DNA from: Aquarana catesbeiana
Taxonomy: Eukaryota; Chordata; Amphibia; Anura; Ranidae
Direction: 5' to 3'
DNA length: 64,000 nt
NCBI RefSeq assembly: GCF_042186555.1
Contig: NC_133335.1
Coordinates: 173,039,919-173,103,918, forward strand
In this document: positions 44,040 to 55,740 of the stretch, one piece after another
How the letters are laid out: every line of letters starts with the position of its first letter
Position numbering within the stretch: the stretch's first letter is position 1
The notes under the pieces: model-generated
What the model was told of the DNA's origin: nothing
What the model saw: only the letters and a program-made list of their open reading frames with translations
Database searches by the model: none
Program-made: the position numbers and the translations under genes

Positions 44040-44885
44040 GCGATTTAAACACTGCTGAGATGTGTTATGGTGCAAACATGATATTCAGACCTCTGCCATA
44101 TGAATATTTTACCAACTGGACCTCCATAAATTTTAATTCAGGACCCCTGTGAATTGATAGGCAACTCCTATCCTCAGATTGATCAGTGGTTCCAAATTAA
44201 TAATAACTACTGCAGTAGGGAACAGACACAAAAGATACGCTCAGCATCTTTCCAAATAACTGTTCTGCTTTATTATGATGTAATTGAAGGTTTTTATACA
44301 CATGATTACATAGGTATCACATTAATATTACAATTGTACCTTTATGGTAACAAGGGGCGTTACATAGGCAGGCTAATTCTAATCAGGACTCAAAAGAATG
44401 CAAACGTATTGAAAACATTATTAGTGCCGTGTGCACAGTGAGGGCAATGTGCAATACATACAAAATACAATACAATTATATACAGAACTTACACATTTCC
44501 ATTACACCTGGTATATACAATATATTCTTAGCTATAAAAAAAAATAATTCTCTTGCTCTCAGTTTCCTCCAAAACTCCCTTTTGTGGGTGATTTGATTTT
44601 CTGTTAGAGTGTTATAAGTTCCTCCTTCATGGTCCTACTATACTATATGAAGGAATGTAGCCACCCTCTTTTGCTCACTCCTAAGATGGACTATTGGATG
44701 TGTATTGTGCATAGAGCAGTGTACATGACTCTAACTAACATGAGAGGGAAAAGGAGAGGTTTGAGAGTCTGGAATTTTACTACTGAATGCTACAACATAT
44801 ATACGCATTTATTAGTAGGTAATAAGAGACTGCACAGAGCATCATTTAATTTTATAATGCAGGTGTCAGTCACATCTATTTTTTG
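44040..44885. other. no gene recognised
   Basis: AT-rich sequence with short open frames (44154-44441, 44629-44886) that match nothing I know. It may be old transposon sequence upstream of the hAT fragment. Confidence 0.35.
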
Positions 44886-44889
44886 AAGG

Positions 44890-45785
44890 GTGGTGCACAG
44901 AAGCAAAAGAAGAAATGTATTTTCCAATGATGGCTTCAGTGACTGGAAACATGCCAGTGAACGAATTTCTCAAAACCATATTCATGCTGTGATTGATACA
45001 GCCAAATATTCTAAACTGGAGGGTCGGATTGACCATAAAATGCAATAAGAGTTTGAAGAGCTGACAAGCTATGGTCAAAACCTAGTAAATCGGTTGCTTA
45101 GTGTCATCATTTTTCTTGCCGAAAGAGGATTGGCTTTTAGAGGAGATGACCAAGTTATTGGATCCAAACACAATGGCAATTATCTTGGAATTTTGGAATT
45201 ACTGTTGGGGTACAATGCTTTCCTAGCACAACACATCCAAATCAAGGCAAACAAGGGCAAACGATGTACAAGTTATCTATCAGCAAATGTCTGTGAAGAA
45301 CTTATAAAGATTACAGGGGAAAAGATTTTAGAACATGTCATCAACTGGGTTAAAATGGCAAAGTACTACTCGGTATCTGTAGATTCATCTGAAGATTATT
45401 CCCATACTGATCAGCTCACAATGATTTTAGGATACTTAGAAGGAAACCATGCTGTGGAGCGTTTTCTAACCTTCTTACTCTCAACGGGGCATAAAGGAGA
45501 AGAAATGGCAAATGCGCTCCTAAAATTCCTTAATAAGGTTGGACTTTCCATACAAGAATGTCGTGGACAGAGTTACGGCAATGCAAGCAACATGTCTGGT
45601 CACTACAAACATTACAAAATTGTTAACCTGAATAAATATGCAAAGTATATACCTTGTTTTGGACACTCACTAAACCTTGTTGGAAAGGATTCTGCAAATT
45701 CATGTAGTGAGGCTGTCAAGTTTTTTGATTTCATACAAGCTCTGTATGCATTCTTTACTGGCTCAACCAGGCGCTACAAGAAGCT
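44890..45785 (+). pseudogene. ZMYM1-like hAT transposase fragment
   Basis: The main frame 45094-45785 reads like the DUF4371/ZMYM1-like hAT family: ERGLAFRGDDQVIGS, NGNYLGILELL, AKYYSVSVDSSEDYSHTDQL, CRGQSYGNASNMSG and PCFGHSLNLVG. The same frame continues upstream (GFSDWKHASERISQ near 44930) through one TAA near 45047. The N-terminal zinc finger and the C-terminal dimerisation region are absent; the right end is cut by the repeat at 45784. ZMYM1 itself is a domesticated relative, so a host paralogue is the alternative, but the truncation argues for a dead transposon. Confidence 0.8.
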
Positions 45786-46065
45786 TAACCACTTCCCTAC
45801 CCGCCTATAGTCAAATGACGTCCACAGATGGGATTTCCCATCCTGGGTGGACGTCATATGATGGCCTCGGGTTCCTCGGTTGCTCGGGACCAGGTGCGTG
45901 TGCCCAGCGGCCGCGATGTCCGCCGGGCACCCGCGATTGCCCGTTAACCGGGCCGGACCGTGGATCTCTGTGTGTAAACACAGAGATCCACGTCCTGTCA
46001 GCTCAGAGGAGAGCGATCTGTGTTCCCAATATTTTGCTGGCTGGAATTCGGCCAGCAAAAAAAAC
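45784..46065 (+). repeat. TTAACCACTTC dispersed hairpin repeat
   Basis: Starts TTAACCACTTCCCTACCCGC and includes a 13-bp stem hairpin (TGGATCTCTGTGT...ACACAGAGATCCA). Related to the minus-strand repeat at 2282-2630. It truncates the hAT transposase frame. Confidence 0.6.
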
Positions 46066-46150
46066 GATGGAGCGTACACACGGTCGCATTTTCCGAAAAA
46101 CTCTCATCGGTCTTTTGGGGCTGAAATTCCGATCGTGTGTACACGGCATT
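46066..46150. mobile_element. PIF-like MITE fragment
   Basis: CGTACACACGGTCGCATTTTC facing GATCGTGTGTACACGGCA then TTA. Its ends resemble those of the full MITE at 50362-50807. Confidence 0.5.
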
Positions 46151-47195
46151 AGTGTAATCAGAACTACAGAGAGCTTTACAGCAAATGTTTTGTACCTAGT
46201 ATAGTGCATCATTTTGGAGGGTCTGTTAAAGCAAATCTAAAAGTATATCTAAAATTACATTTGGTATGGTTTTCTAGAAAATACCTGCATGGTACCAAAA
46301 AAATCCTAACATTCTAGCAAGGTTCGAGCTACTTTTTAAGCTGATTTGGTTGGGGACAAACACAGGCATGCCTACTGCTCTAAAATGTTAAAGTGGAAGG
46401 GTTGCCTATTGTTTATGAATGTAGAAAAATCCTCTATTAAAAATACTAGAAAATATATACAGTATAGTATTATATAAGTTTTAACTAAGCAATTAGTAAC
46501 CAACTTTTATCAGTTATTATGTGACATTTACAGTAATGAATGGTTATCTGGGATTGGTTCATTATAATTACTAAACATTATCATTCTTGTACTGTTGGCT
46601 ACAATATACAGTTACGTTGGCTGGCAGCAGTTTTAACATTAACATACTTTCAAAAACATGAGAATTAAAAAAAATCCATTAACTGCTTACCTCTTCAGTC
46701 ATTTCTGAAATAAAGTGATGAGAGAGATAAAATTAGTAAATGATTTTGCAGAAGTTGCTTCAGGGACCGAAGACACTGGGATGCTATAAACAGGGACAAC
46801 AGAGTACTTAGTTCAGTAAGTATTATATCATGTGACAGGAGCAGCTCCTAAGCGCCCTGCAGGCTCTAAGATGCAAATGGCTGCTGATTAGGTTTGCATA
46901 CAAAATGTAGTGGTACATTAATGGGTTTGAGCATCTGTGCCAAGGCCCTGCCAGCGATAAGTCTGCCAGGATGTAAAACCTATGCGTGAATACTTCTCCT
47001 CTTGCTCCGTGAAGTGAAGATCTGGCTGTCAATGTAAATTAATGTATATAAAATAGCACCCAAGATACAGGAATAACACAACTGGAGAATATATTTTTTT
47101 TTTTTTTAAATACAGAAACGAGAGAAAGGCTATATAAAACAAAACAGGTATAAATACAATTGGCTATATAGGCAAAGTCATTGGTAGAGCCCATG
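46151..47195. other. AT-rich stretch, nothing recognised
   Basis: No convincing open frame, tandem repeat or element end. Short minus-strand frames near 46823-47236 match nothing known. Confidence 0.4.
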
Positions 47196-47233
47196 GGGGT
47201 TGATTTATTTACTAAAGACAAATAGGTTGTTCG

Positions 47234-48544
47234 CATTTCACAAGACCCCTAACGCCACTAGAAAATGTTTGCTTCATGGCACACACATCCGAGAAAAACA
47301 TTTCCTTAGCCTACACTAGACATGTGCATTCATTTTCGTCCGAATTTCAGGTATTTTCGTTATCGTTTGGTGCAGAATCCGAAAAACGAAAGATCCGACA
47401 TAAACAAATGCTTTATTTTCGTTTTCGTTGCTACAACAGTTCGATATAGATAGGAGATTCGACATGATGATGACAATAACAATCTGTGTCCATCAAACCT
47501 GTGGTCGAATGTGCCTAACCTTAGCTCTATTAGTCCAAGATTATTCTACATAGAGAAAAAAGATTCGACGTAGGGGAGAAAAGATTCGACGTAGGGGAGA
47601 AAAGATCGCTGCTGGAATTGGGAGGGGGAATTAAAATAAAAATAATGATGATGATGAATGTTATTGGCTGATTGTAACCAAAGAGGAGGAGCAGTAAAAT
47701 ATCTAGAACTAAGTACACACGTACTTTGGCTTATTGTGTCTGTTGAAAGTCTAAGAAGATTCGACGGAGCAGGTAAACTATATGGCGTCGTACAGTTTGG
47801 ATTTTTGGACGAATGCAATTTTTAACGAAAAATGAAATAAATAAAAACGAATTTCGGGTGTAACTAAATAAATGTATTTTTCGGACGAAAACGAAATTTG
47901 CAAAACGAAATATTTCAGTGTGCACATGTCTAGCCTACACCTGGTTGCAAGCCTCTATTCCTCAGGAACCTAATAAACATAAAAAATTTGGGGAAACAGC
48001 CTTAAAAATGACCTTCACTAAGGATCAATGGCTACAGGCCTGTGTGTTTGCCCATAAATGTACTATCAGCACACGACTACAAGAAACCTCGTTCAAGCCT
48101 TTAAAGGACTATTACAACACACCGATCAAAATTAATAAATGGTTCCCTGACCTTTGCTGGCTCTACAACCAGGAGAAAGGCACCTTACAACATATATGGT
48201 GGGAATGCTCTCTAATACAGTCATGCTGGAGGCAGATGTGTGACATTATAAAACCCATAACAGAAACAACGAACCCATTAAACGTAGCATGCTGCCTGTT
48301 ACACATCACCAATTGTTCATTACGAAAATACAAGCGATCACTTACCAGATTTCTACTCACAGCCGCGAAGGCAGTGATACCCAGACACTGGAGAAATACC
48401 ACCGCACCCACGACCAAAGAATGGTTAGAAGTGGCTCACTTCCTCTATAAAATGGAAGAGATAAGGGTGATAGCCCACGAAACGACTAAAAACTTTAATA
48501 AGATTTGGCAACCTTGGATCATTTTCAAGTACTCTAAAACCTAG
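47234..48544 (+). pseudogene. L1 ORF2 C-terminal fragment, split by a foldback element
   Basis: The frame is open from 47234 (PLTPLENVCF) to the foldback at 47317. It resumes in phase after 47932, once one target duplication is discounted, to a stop at 48542-48544. Features include TFTKDQWLQAC and the Cys/His cluster ending HIWWECSLI, equivalent to HIFWGC in the intact element at 5432. Endonuclease and RT are missing through 5' truncation. Confidence 0.8.
47317..47932. mobile_element. hAT-like foldback MITE with 8-bp TSD
   Basis: Perfect ends TAGACATGTGCA and TGCACATGTCTA, flanked by GCCTACAC on both sides (47309-47316, 47933-47940). The arms are rich in TTTTCGTT and AACGAAA. Same end type as the large element at 3262-10864. 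Confidence 0.85.
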
Positions 48545-49340
48545 GAATCCCTGACAGAGATATAAATCCAGACAATTTTTTAGGACTCTGGCATACTATG
48601 ACCTTTCCTATCACCTCCTCCCTCATCGCTTCTTTTTCCTCCCTGTATTACCCTCTTTGGGTCTTTTGTCTTCCTTCTTCCAACCACGACTTTTTGTGCA
48701 ATCAACACGTAATTAGAGCACACTTTAGCTTCTGAAAATGGAATATGGTCGGCTGGCCATATCAGTTTGCTAATTAAAATGGACAGCGCATATGGTTTTC
48801 ACACTGAGTTTTGTAAAGGCAAGAATATAGCCTTGGTTTGAATGATTACCATCACATGAGCTCTAAAGTGAGGCCCGGAACGGAAAAGAAGAAAGAAGAA
48901 TAGTGCAGGGCCGGGCATGACAGGGTGTTAAGGAGAGACAACATAAGGGTTAATAGGTAAAGTGCTGAGAGGGGAGGGGACAGAGAGGAAAGTACGAGGG
49001 GGAGTGGTGGTATTTAGGATAGAGGCGGGACTGAGGAAAGAGAAAGGAGGAGGCAGTTTTCCCACCCGCCCTCCCTATATGTTTTTGGTGTGTGTTTTTC
49101 TTTCTTTCAGGGGCGTTGGAGGATGGTCGTCATGACAGCTGTGGATTGGCAGTGTTTTGTTGGTCTTCGAAGGTGGCAGTGAACATATGTGATGGAAAGG
49201 GGTGGGGGGCTCATCGGTAGTATGTGCCCCTCCGGTGTATTCCAGCAGAAAGGTTGAGGGAATACTGTATTGGTTGCACTGCGGGAAGAGGGTTGTCTCC
49301 GAGCGGTTATACGGCTGGGGGCCTGTAAGTGGGTGTAGGG
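48545..49340 (+). other. L1 3' region, no coding seen
   Basis: Pyrimidine-rich sequence after the ORF2 stop (48600-48690), then a purine-rich GGAAAAGAAGAAAG and GGGGAGGGGAC stretch. It is inside the truncated L1 by position. I cannot tell which part is original 3' UTR. Confidence 0.4.
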
Positions 49341-50095
49341 TGTAGCGGCTTCACTGAGGGAATCACACGTACTGACTTTATAAACCAGGCAACGTTTATT
49401 ACTGGAGAGACGGTAGTAGAAAGAGTATTTACAGCAGTAAGGCACGTAGTTTCACTCCAAGCATGGAGGCATAGATACACAGCACAGTCACTTCTGATGT
49501 AAGCGGTAGTTGTATTCGTCAGCACTATAGTCACTTTCCACTGACTGACACAGTATAAACCCAAGCACACAATGTGTGTCTGTAGAGGCTGATATTCACA
49601 CACGTTACCCGGTAACAGCGGTATTCCTTCAGTAGATGGATATAGGCATCTGATACACTTGTCCCTCCCTCACAGCGAGGACACCGGATTTATTATGCGC
49701 TATGGGGAGTCTTTCATCCAACTAGGATTGTTGATACAGGACTCTGTAGGAACCCTGAGCTATCCCTCACAGGACGGAACACTCTCCCTATCTTCTCCTA
49801 ACTGCCCCTGACAAGCGGGAGTCTCTGTCCCTGTCTATGCACACACGTGAACTCAATTAAAACGTGGCTGGGCTTTCTTATATCAAGTATCCACCCAAAA
49901 ATGGCCGACCAAATCTCTTGAGATTTGCTTGTCCTATCAGGACACCAGGCTTCTCCAAAATGGTGCTGGAGACAATATAGAGCCCAAACAGCTCTGAACA
50001 TATGTAAACATATCAAATAGGCATTGAAAATGACAATATACACTTGCTAACCCACTACCTCTTGCTGCCAACTAGGCTGCCCTGCACCACAGCTG
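49341..50095 (-). mobile_element. possible solo LTR or retroposon
   Basis: On the minus strand an AATAAACGTTGCC stretch lies close to an end CCGCTACA, as in an LTR R/U5 region. The other boundary and a target duplication are not found, so this is tentative. Confidence 0.25.
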
Positions 50096-50361
50096 CCTAT
50101 AGGCCTATCATGTTGAAAAAGGTCCCACAGTGTATTGGTGGTATATGAGATCAGGGGTGCCGTCAAAGACCAACAGACTGGGGCTAAACAAGTTGTTTAC
50201 GGATGTTATATTTTGTTATATTTTGATATTGGAGTTATTTATTTAGATTGTGTTAATAAAATAGGCTGTTATGGCCATTTATACTCCAAATTAAGGTGTG
50301 GTCTCATCATTTGAGGAGGGTAAGAAATGGGGGTGTTGGAGTACAAGTGGTATAGCAGTAA

Positions 50362-50807
50362 TGCCGTGTACACACGGTCGGACTTTTCAGCTACAAAAGT
50401 CCGACAGCCTGTCCGACAGACTTTCGACGGACTTTCGACGGACTTGCGGCGGACTTTCTAACGAACAGACTTGCCTACACACGATCACACAAAAGTCCGT
50501 TGAATTCTTACGTGATGACGTACACCAGACTAAAATAAGGAAGTTGATAGCCAGTAGCCAATAGCTGCCCTAGCGTGGGTTTTTGTCCGTCAGACTAGCA
50601 TACAGACGAGCGGATTTTTCGACCGGACTCGAGTCCGTCGGAAAGATTTGAAGCATGTTTCAAATCTAAAGTCCGTCGGATTTGAGGCTGAAAAAGTCCG
50701 TTGAAAGTCCGGAGAAGCCCACACACGATCGGATTACCAGCCAGCTTTAGTCCGTCAGCGTCCGTTGGACTTTTGTAGACGAAAAGTCCGACCGTGTGTA
50801 CGCGGCA
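50362..50807. mobile_element. PIF/Harbinger-like MITE
   Basis: Inverted ends of about 44 bp starting TGCCGTGTACACACGGTCGG, with TAA on both sides (50359-50361, 50808-50810). 446 bp, internal repeats of AAAAGTCCGAC/GTCCGTCGGA. A 3-bp TWA target points to PIF/Harbinger; no transposase. Confidence 0.75.
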
Positions 50808-51214
50808 TAAGAGGTAGGCTGGGTACCTCTGGACTACACTGGTCATGGTGTAACATGTTTACTAATCGCTGAATGTACTGTGTTCAAACTTTATATACAA
50901 AGGTTATGATAACTGTACAATTGCTACTTTTCTGATTTTACAATAAAAATTTTATTGATGTAAAAAAAAAAAATAGGTTGTTCACTTTGCATGAGAAATT
51001 TGCCACCCCACCAATGTTTAGTGAATTAGGTGAAACCCTACTGACTTCCATCATCCAATCATGTGCAAGCAAAGATGTTGCTTTCTTTTTATTTCCATTG
51101 CACATGATTAGGTATTATTTGTAAAGCATCACCACATTCACTAAGCTCCCTTGCAAAGTGTAATTTTCATTCTACTGTAAAGTGAACAGTCAATTTGCCT
51201 TTAGTAAGTCATCC

Positions 51215-52330
51215 CTCATTTCTCCTAGGATAAGCAATAGTAGATTGATAACAGCGTAAGGCTATTTTTGGGAGATATGATTGTTTTAGAGTAGTCTGTG
51301 CAGCCTGGTGACAGGATGTTGATTAGTGGAAAGTAAGGGCAAATCACCATCACTGAGGCTCCTGTGGCAGGGTATTATCCAGCTAGTAGATAGTTCCATG
51401 GAGATACAGTCAGAGTGAAAGTGGACCTCTTTTATAGAGGGTGATAAGGTGTCCTGGGAGCTGGACATCAAGTCAAGACCTGCTGTATGTTAGTGAATGC
51501 CAGTCTCAGCCTGGACCCCCACCAGGCCATGCCCGCCCAAACACTTAACTCCGCCTCATGGGGACCTCTTTTATAGTCATTTTAGGACTACATAATGGAT
51601 ACCTATACTGTGAAAGATATAAAGGCTGCCATTTCTGACCCTCTTCTAAACATGCTGTTTGCTTGGCGATCTCTGGCTTTTGTGCATGTCTGAGTAACTT
51701 TCCTACAACAAGCATGCAACCAGTGAAGTTAAAACTGATGTAATCCTTGTTCCAGGTCAAGTGACTCAGAAAGTAGTAAAGCCAGCAAATCAGCAAGACA
51801 GCTAGGCAACTAGTATTTTTAGAAGGAGGGGACCGCATTGGCATCTTTCATATACCTCCCAGTACAGATTCCGTGTATTTGATAACTATGGAGATGTGAG
51901 CTTTTTTTAAAAATACTTTTTTCTTGGAGATTTTTTTTAATCATTTCAGGATACAATGGCTCTTATGTACAGATGCAGACATACATTGTAGAATCCAGGA
52001 ATACATTATAGAAAAAAGCATAAACATAAGAAAGAACTAAATATAATAAAATAGGTGAGAAGAAGTGAACCATGAATCCATTCAAAAGGGCAAACTTGAG
52101 TTGAATTGGTGCAAGGTTATCTTTTATCATAATTATAATTATGGTCTGACCACCAACATTCCCCAGAGCCTTCCCACCGAATCCGCCCACTAGCCCGCCA
52201 AGTCCTTCGGTGCACACCCTTTTATTTTAGCACTCTTACAATGTCATATGAAAATGAACAGTGTATTATAAGTCATCAGTGCTTTCAAGATTTAATAGTA
52301 ACAAATTGTATTTTGCCCAAATAAGACATC
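51215..52330. other. no gene recognised
   Basis: Mixed sequence with scattered short frames (51286-51471, 51545-51844, 51963-52217) lacking known motifs. No tandem array or element end found. Confidence 0.4.
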
Positions 52331-52334
52331 CCAA

Positions 52335-53125
52335 TCCAGCACCTGTACGCTTGCAGCCCCCCTCACACCTGTACGCTGGCATCCCCCCTCACCCCCTGAC
52401 ACCTGTACGCTCGCAGCCCCCCTGACACCTGTACGCTCGCAGCCCCCCTGACACCTGTACGCTCGCAGCCCCCCTGACACATGTACACTCGCAGCCCCCT
52501 CACACCTGTACACTCTCAGCCCCTCTCACATCTGTACACTCACAGCCCCCCTGACACCTGTACACTCTCAGCCCCTCTCACACCTGTACGCTCTCAGCCC
52601 CTCTCACACCTGTACGCTCTCAGCCCCTCTCACACCTGTACGCTCTCAGCCCCTCTCACACCTGTACGCTCTCAGCCCCTCTCACACCTGTACGCTCTCA
52701 GCCCCTCTCACACCTGTACGCTCTCAGCCCCTCTCACACCTGTACGCTCTCAGCCCCTCTCACACCTGTACGCTCTCAGCCCCTCTCACACCTGTACGCT
52801 CTCAGCCCCTCTCACACCTGTACGCTCTCAGCCCCTCTCACACCTGTACGCTCTCAGCCCCTCTCACACCTGTACGCTCTCAGCCCCTCTCACACCTGTA
52901 CGCTCTCAGCCCCTCTCACACCTGTACGCTCTCAGCCCCTCTCACACCTGTACGCTCTCAGCCCCTCTCACACCTGTACGCTCTCAGCCCCTCTCACACC
53001 TGTACCCTTTCAGCCCCTCTCACACCTGTACACTTTCAGCCCCTCTCACATCTGTATGCTCGCAGCCCCCCTGACACCTGTACACTTGCAGCCCCCCTAC
53101 ACCTGTACGCTCACAGCCCCCCCTT
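52335..53125. repeat. 26-bp minisatellite
   Basis: About 30 units with CACACCTGTACGCTCTCAGC; the central 52560-53000 is highly uniform. 3 x 26 = 78, so several frames stay open, giving the spurious 197-codon frame at 52481-53074. Confidence 0.92.
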
Positions 53126-53925
53126 ACATGTGTATGTATGACACACACAGACATGTACACACACACACACATATTTGTCCTGGTCATGGTGCAACTAGTA
53201 GTATTTGTTCACAATCAACTAAACCTGTTCTGTAATGTTGAAGATATTGTGTGGCTTGGAGAAGCAGCACACAGACATGTACACACACACACACAGACAC
53301 ATACACACAGAGATGTACACACACAAACACACACATACACACAGACATGTGTACACACACACACAGACACATACACACAGACATGTACACACACACACAC
53401 ACACATACACACAGACATGTGTACACACACACACAGACACATACACACAGACATGTACACACACACACACAGACACATACACACAGAGATGTACACACAC
53501 AAACACACACATACACACAGACATGTGTACACACACACACAGACACATACACACAGACATGTACACACACACACACAGACACATACACACAGAGATGTAC
53601 ACACACAAACACACACATACACACAGACATGTGTACACACACACACAGACACATACACACAGACATGTACACACACACACACACAGACACATACACACAC
53701 AGAGACATGTACACACACACATACACACAGACATGTACACACACACAGACACAGACATGTACACACAGACACACAGACATGTGCACACACACACACAGAA
53801 ACGGACATGTGTACACACACAGATATGTACACACACACAGACATGTGTACAAACACGCAGACATGTACACAAACACACACATGTACACAAAAACACACAT
53901 GTACACAAACACAGACAGACCCCCC
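53126..53925. repeat. (CA)n-based compound minisatellite
   Basis: ACACAGACATGTACACAC and ACACAGACACATACACAC alternate in a higher-order pattern. Long Thr/His frames on the plus strand and Cys/Val frames on the minus strand are artefacts. A short unique piece (about 53171-53270) interrupts the left side. Confidence 0.92.
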
Positions 53926-54665
53926 CGCTTCACTTGTACAACAGCCCTTACTTGTTAGGTGGTGTTTCTAGTCCCAGCTCTTGTGCAGCATACACGAGGG
54001 GTGCACATACAGGAAATTGCCAGAGGTGGCAGTAAAGAGCCTGATGTGAGCTCAATGACAGAGCAGCAGCTGCCAACTCGCACTCATTCAGAAAGCCAGC
54101 ACTGCCACAGAGCTCCCCTGCACCCGTACCTGCCTTCTCTCATCCCCGACAGGTGGCTGGGCCCGTCAAGCCGCTTGGACCCCTTACAAGTGTATGCACT
54201 CTACCCCCTTGCTAGCAGCCCTGTCTGCGGTACCATGTACTTGTATGAGAAAGTATCCTGTTCTCTTTGTATTGCATCCTTTATGTGAAATCCCTGGTGT
54301 TCCTGCTAGTCCTCTTGCTTTCCTAATAAAAACTGACCACACTAAGCAGGAGAGCACACTAGCTATGCTGGGAACTCAATGCGCTCTCCTCCAATGATCA
54401 GACTTTTCATGACACGCCCCCGCTGCGCAGCTTTTCACTGGGAATCTCAGTGTGCTGCTGCTTCTCCTACCCCAGCTCCTATGCAGTTGAGAACCATGGG
54501 AATGTGATCACTTATAAAAAAGGGAAAAAAGGTATTTATGTTTTTTTTTTTTTTATATATATATCTATACACAAATGTTTTGCCTTTCATTTCTATTTTA
54601 AACTGAATGGGTTGTTTTACAAGGTGATTGTTTACAATCACTTTAATTTATAAAGGAGTGAGAAG
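53926..54665. other. no gene recognised
   Basis: Moderately GC-rich sequence, then a poly(T)/ATATAT run near 54540-54565. Short frames only. Confidence 0.4.
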
Positions 54666-54669
54666 TGTT

Positions 54670-55090
54670 TGGTCAATGAGTGCTTTCCAGGAATAGGTGA
54701 ATTAACACAAAAAGCATTTGTAATAATGTTTTACCTCCACTGTCTACAAAGGACCCAAGTCCCCGATAAGCAGAATATGATGTTGAAAGACCAAATAGTT
54801 TTTTTGTTTTTTTTAAATACCAAATGACATGTGAAGTGAGTGAAGGACTGTACTTTGGTATGACATCTAGGACCCTGTAGAGAATATACAGAAATTTGCC
54901 CATCCTGTGGAGTTTTCAGGAAGTATAAAAAAAATTCTAAAAAATATTTTATTTGTATATGTCTGCCCTTAGAGGAGATTGGTGTATAGGCGTATGAAAA
55001 AGAAAAATCTTTCCAATCATCTTCCAATCATCTTCTATCAGTTTAGAAAACTCTTCTTGCCATTTAAGTTTTAAAGCCCTGAATTTATGG
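54670..55090 (-). pseudogene. degenerate L1-like ORF2 C-terminal fragment
   Basis: On the minus strand, alternating frames give MEDDWKDFSFSYAYTPISS, RHIQIKYFLEFFLY, a TPQ plus MGKF segment, and THVIWY-like residues near a Cys/His cluster. The order resembles the RDxxIQxxYxHRxYLTPxxLxxMG region of vertebrate L1 ORF2. Several frameshifts; tentative. Confidence 0.4.
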
Positions 55091-55391
55091 TTTAATCTAG
55101 CTAGAAAGTGCATAATATTAGTTTGTGATGGTAAGGACGAAGAGAAAATGTAGAATTTACGCCACTGAGACCATATTGTGCTGCAGCAGTATGGCTCACC
55201 TGAAAATAATGATAATCCCAGTTTATTGGGACATTAAACTCATGTTGTAGTTTATGGTAATGAAATGTTTTAGAAGTGTCATGATCATAAAGCTGATGTT
55301 CATATTTTCCGGTGAGTCCAAAGCTTCCCATTTGAAATCTTATTAAGTTCCTGTAGCTGAGAATTACACCACAAAAGAGGAAAATTTTATA

Positions 55392-55614
55392 CTTACCTAA
55401 CGGTAATTTTCCTTTCCTGATGCAAAGCATGACGGCATATACGTATAGGTAGGCTCCGCCCCCTGCGCTATGTAAGGACTGGTTATACTATATAAGTAAG
55501 TCTCCTCCCTGCCTGCAGCATTCTCATAACTTAGTATCACTGCGAAGCCTTTTCGGGAGGGACCTATATGCTGTCATGCTTTGCATCAGTAAAGGAAAAT
55601 TACCATTAGGTAAG
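55392..55614. repeat. inverted repeat at the DIRS end
   Basis: CTTACCTAACGGTAATTTTC (arm 55392-55443) faces GAAAATTACCATTAGGTAAG (arm 55565-55614), each about 50 bp with a few mismatches. Such inverted termini suit a DIRS element. Confidence 0.65.
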
Positions 55615-55740
55615 TTTAAAATGTTCCTCTTACCTGACACAGCATGGCATATACGTATGGGATGTAGCAAATCACCAGACAAGACGGGTGGGTAATGCTG
55701 TACTATTTTTTATATATAATTTTTTTTATCTACCTATATA

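Larger units (their letters stand above)
47233..50970 (+). mobile_element. 5'-truncated Tx1-like L1
   Basis: Flanked by the 13-bp duplication AAATAGGTTGTTC (47220-47232 and 50971-50983), with AATAAA at about 50942 and an A-tail to 50970. Only the last part of ORF2 and a long 3' region remain. Later insertions sit inside it (47317-47932, about 49341-50095, 50362-50807). Confidence 0.8.
47196..51214 (+). mobile_element. GGGTTGATTT MITE interrupted by an L1
   Basis: Left part 47196-47232 (GGGGTTGATTTATTTACTAAAG); right part from about 50971 to 51214 (CACTTTGCATGAG to TTTAGTAAGTCATCCC). Between them is the truncated L1 flanked by AAATAGGTTGTTC. Same family as 3096-3261 with 39191-39280. Confidence 0.65.

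Noticed and set aside
52481..53971. Long open frames of 197-277 codons (Thr/His/Pro-rich and Cys/Val-rich)
   Set aside because: Translations of the 26-bp minisatellite and the (CA)n compound repeat; overlapping frames on both strands are open.
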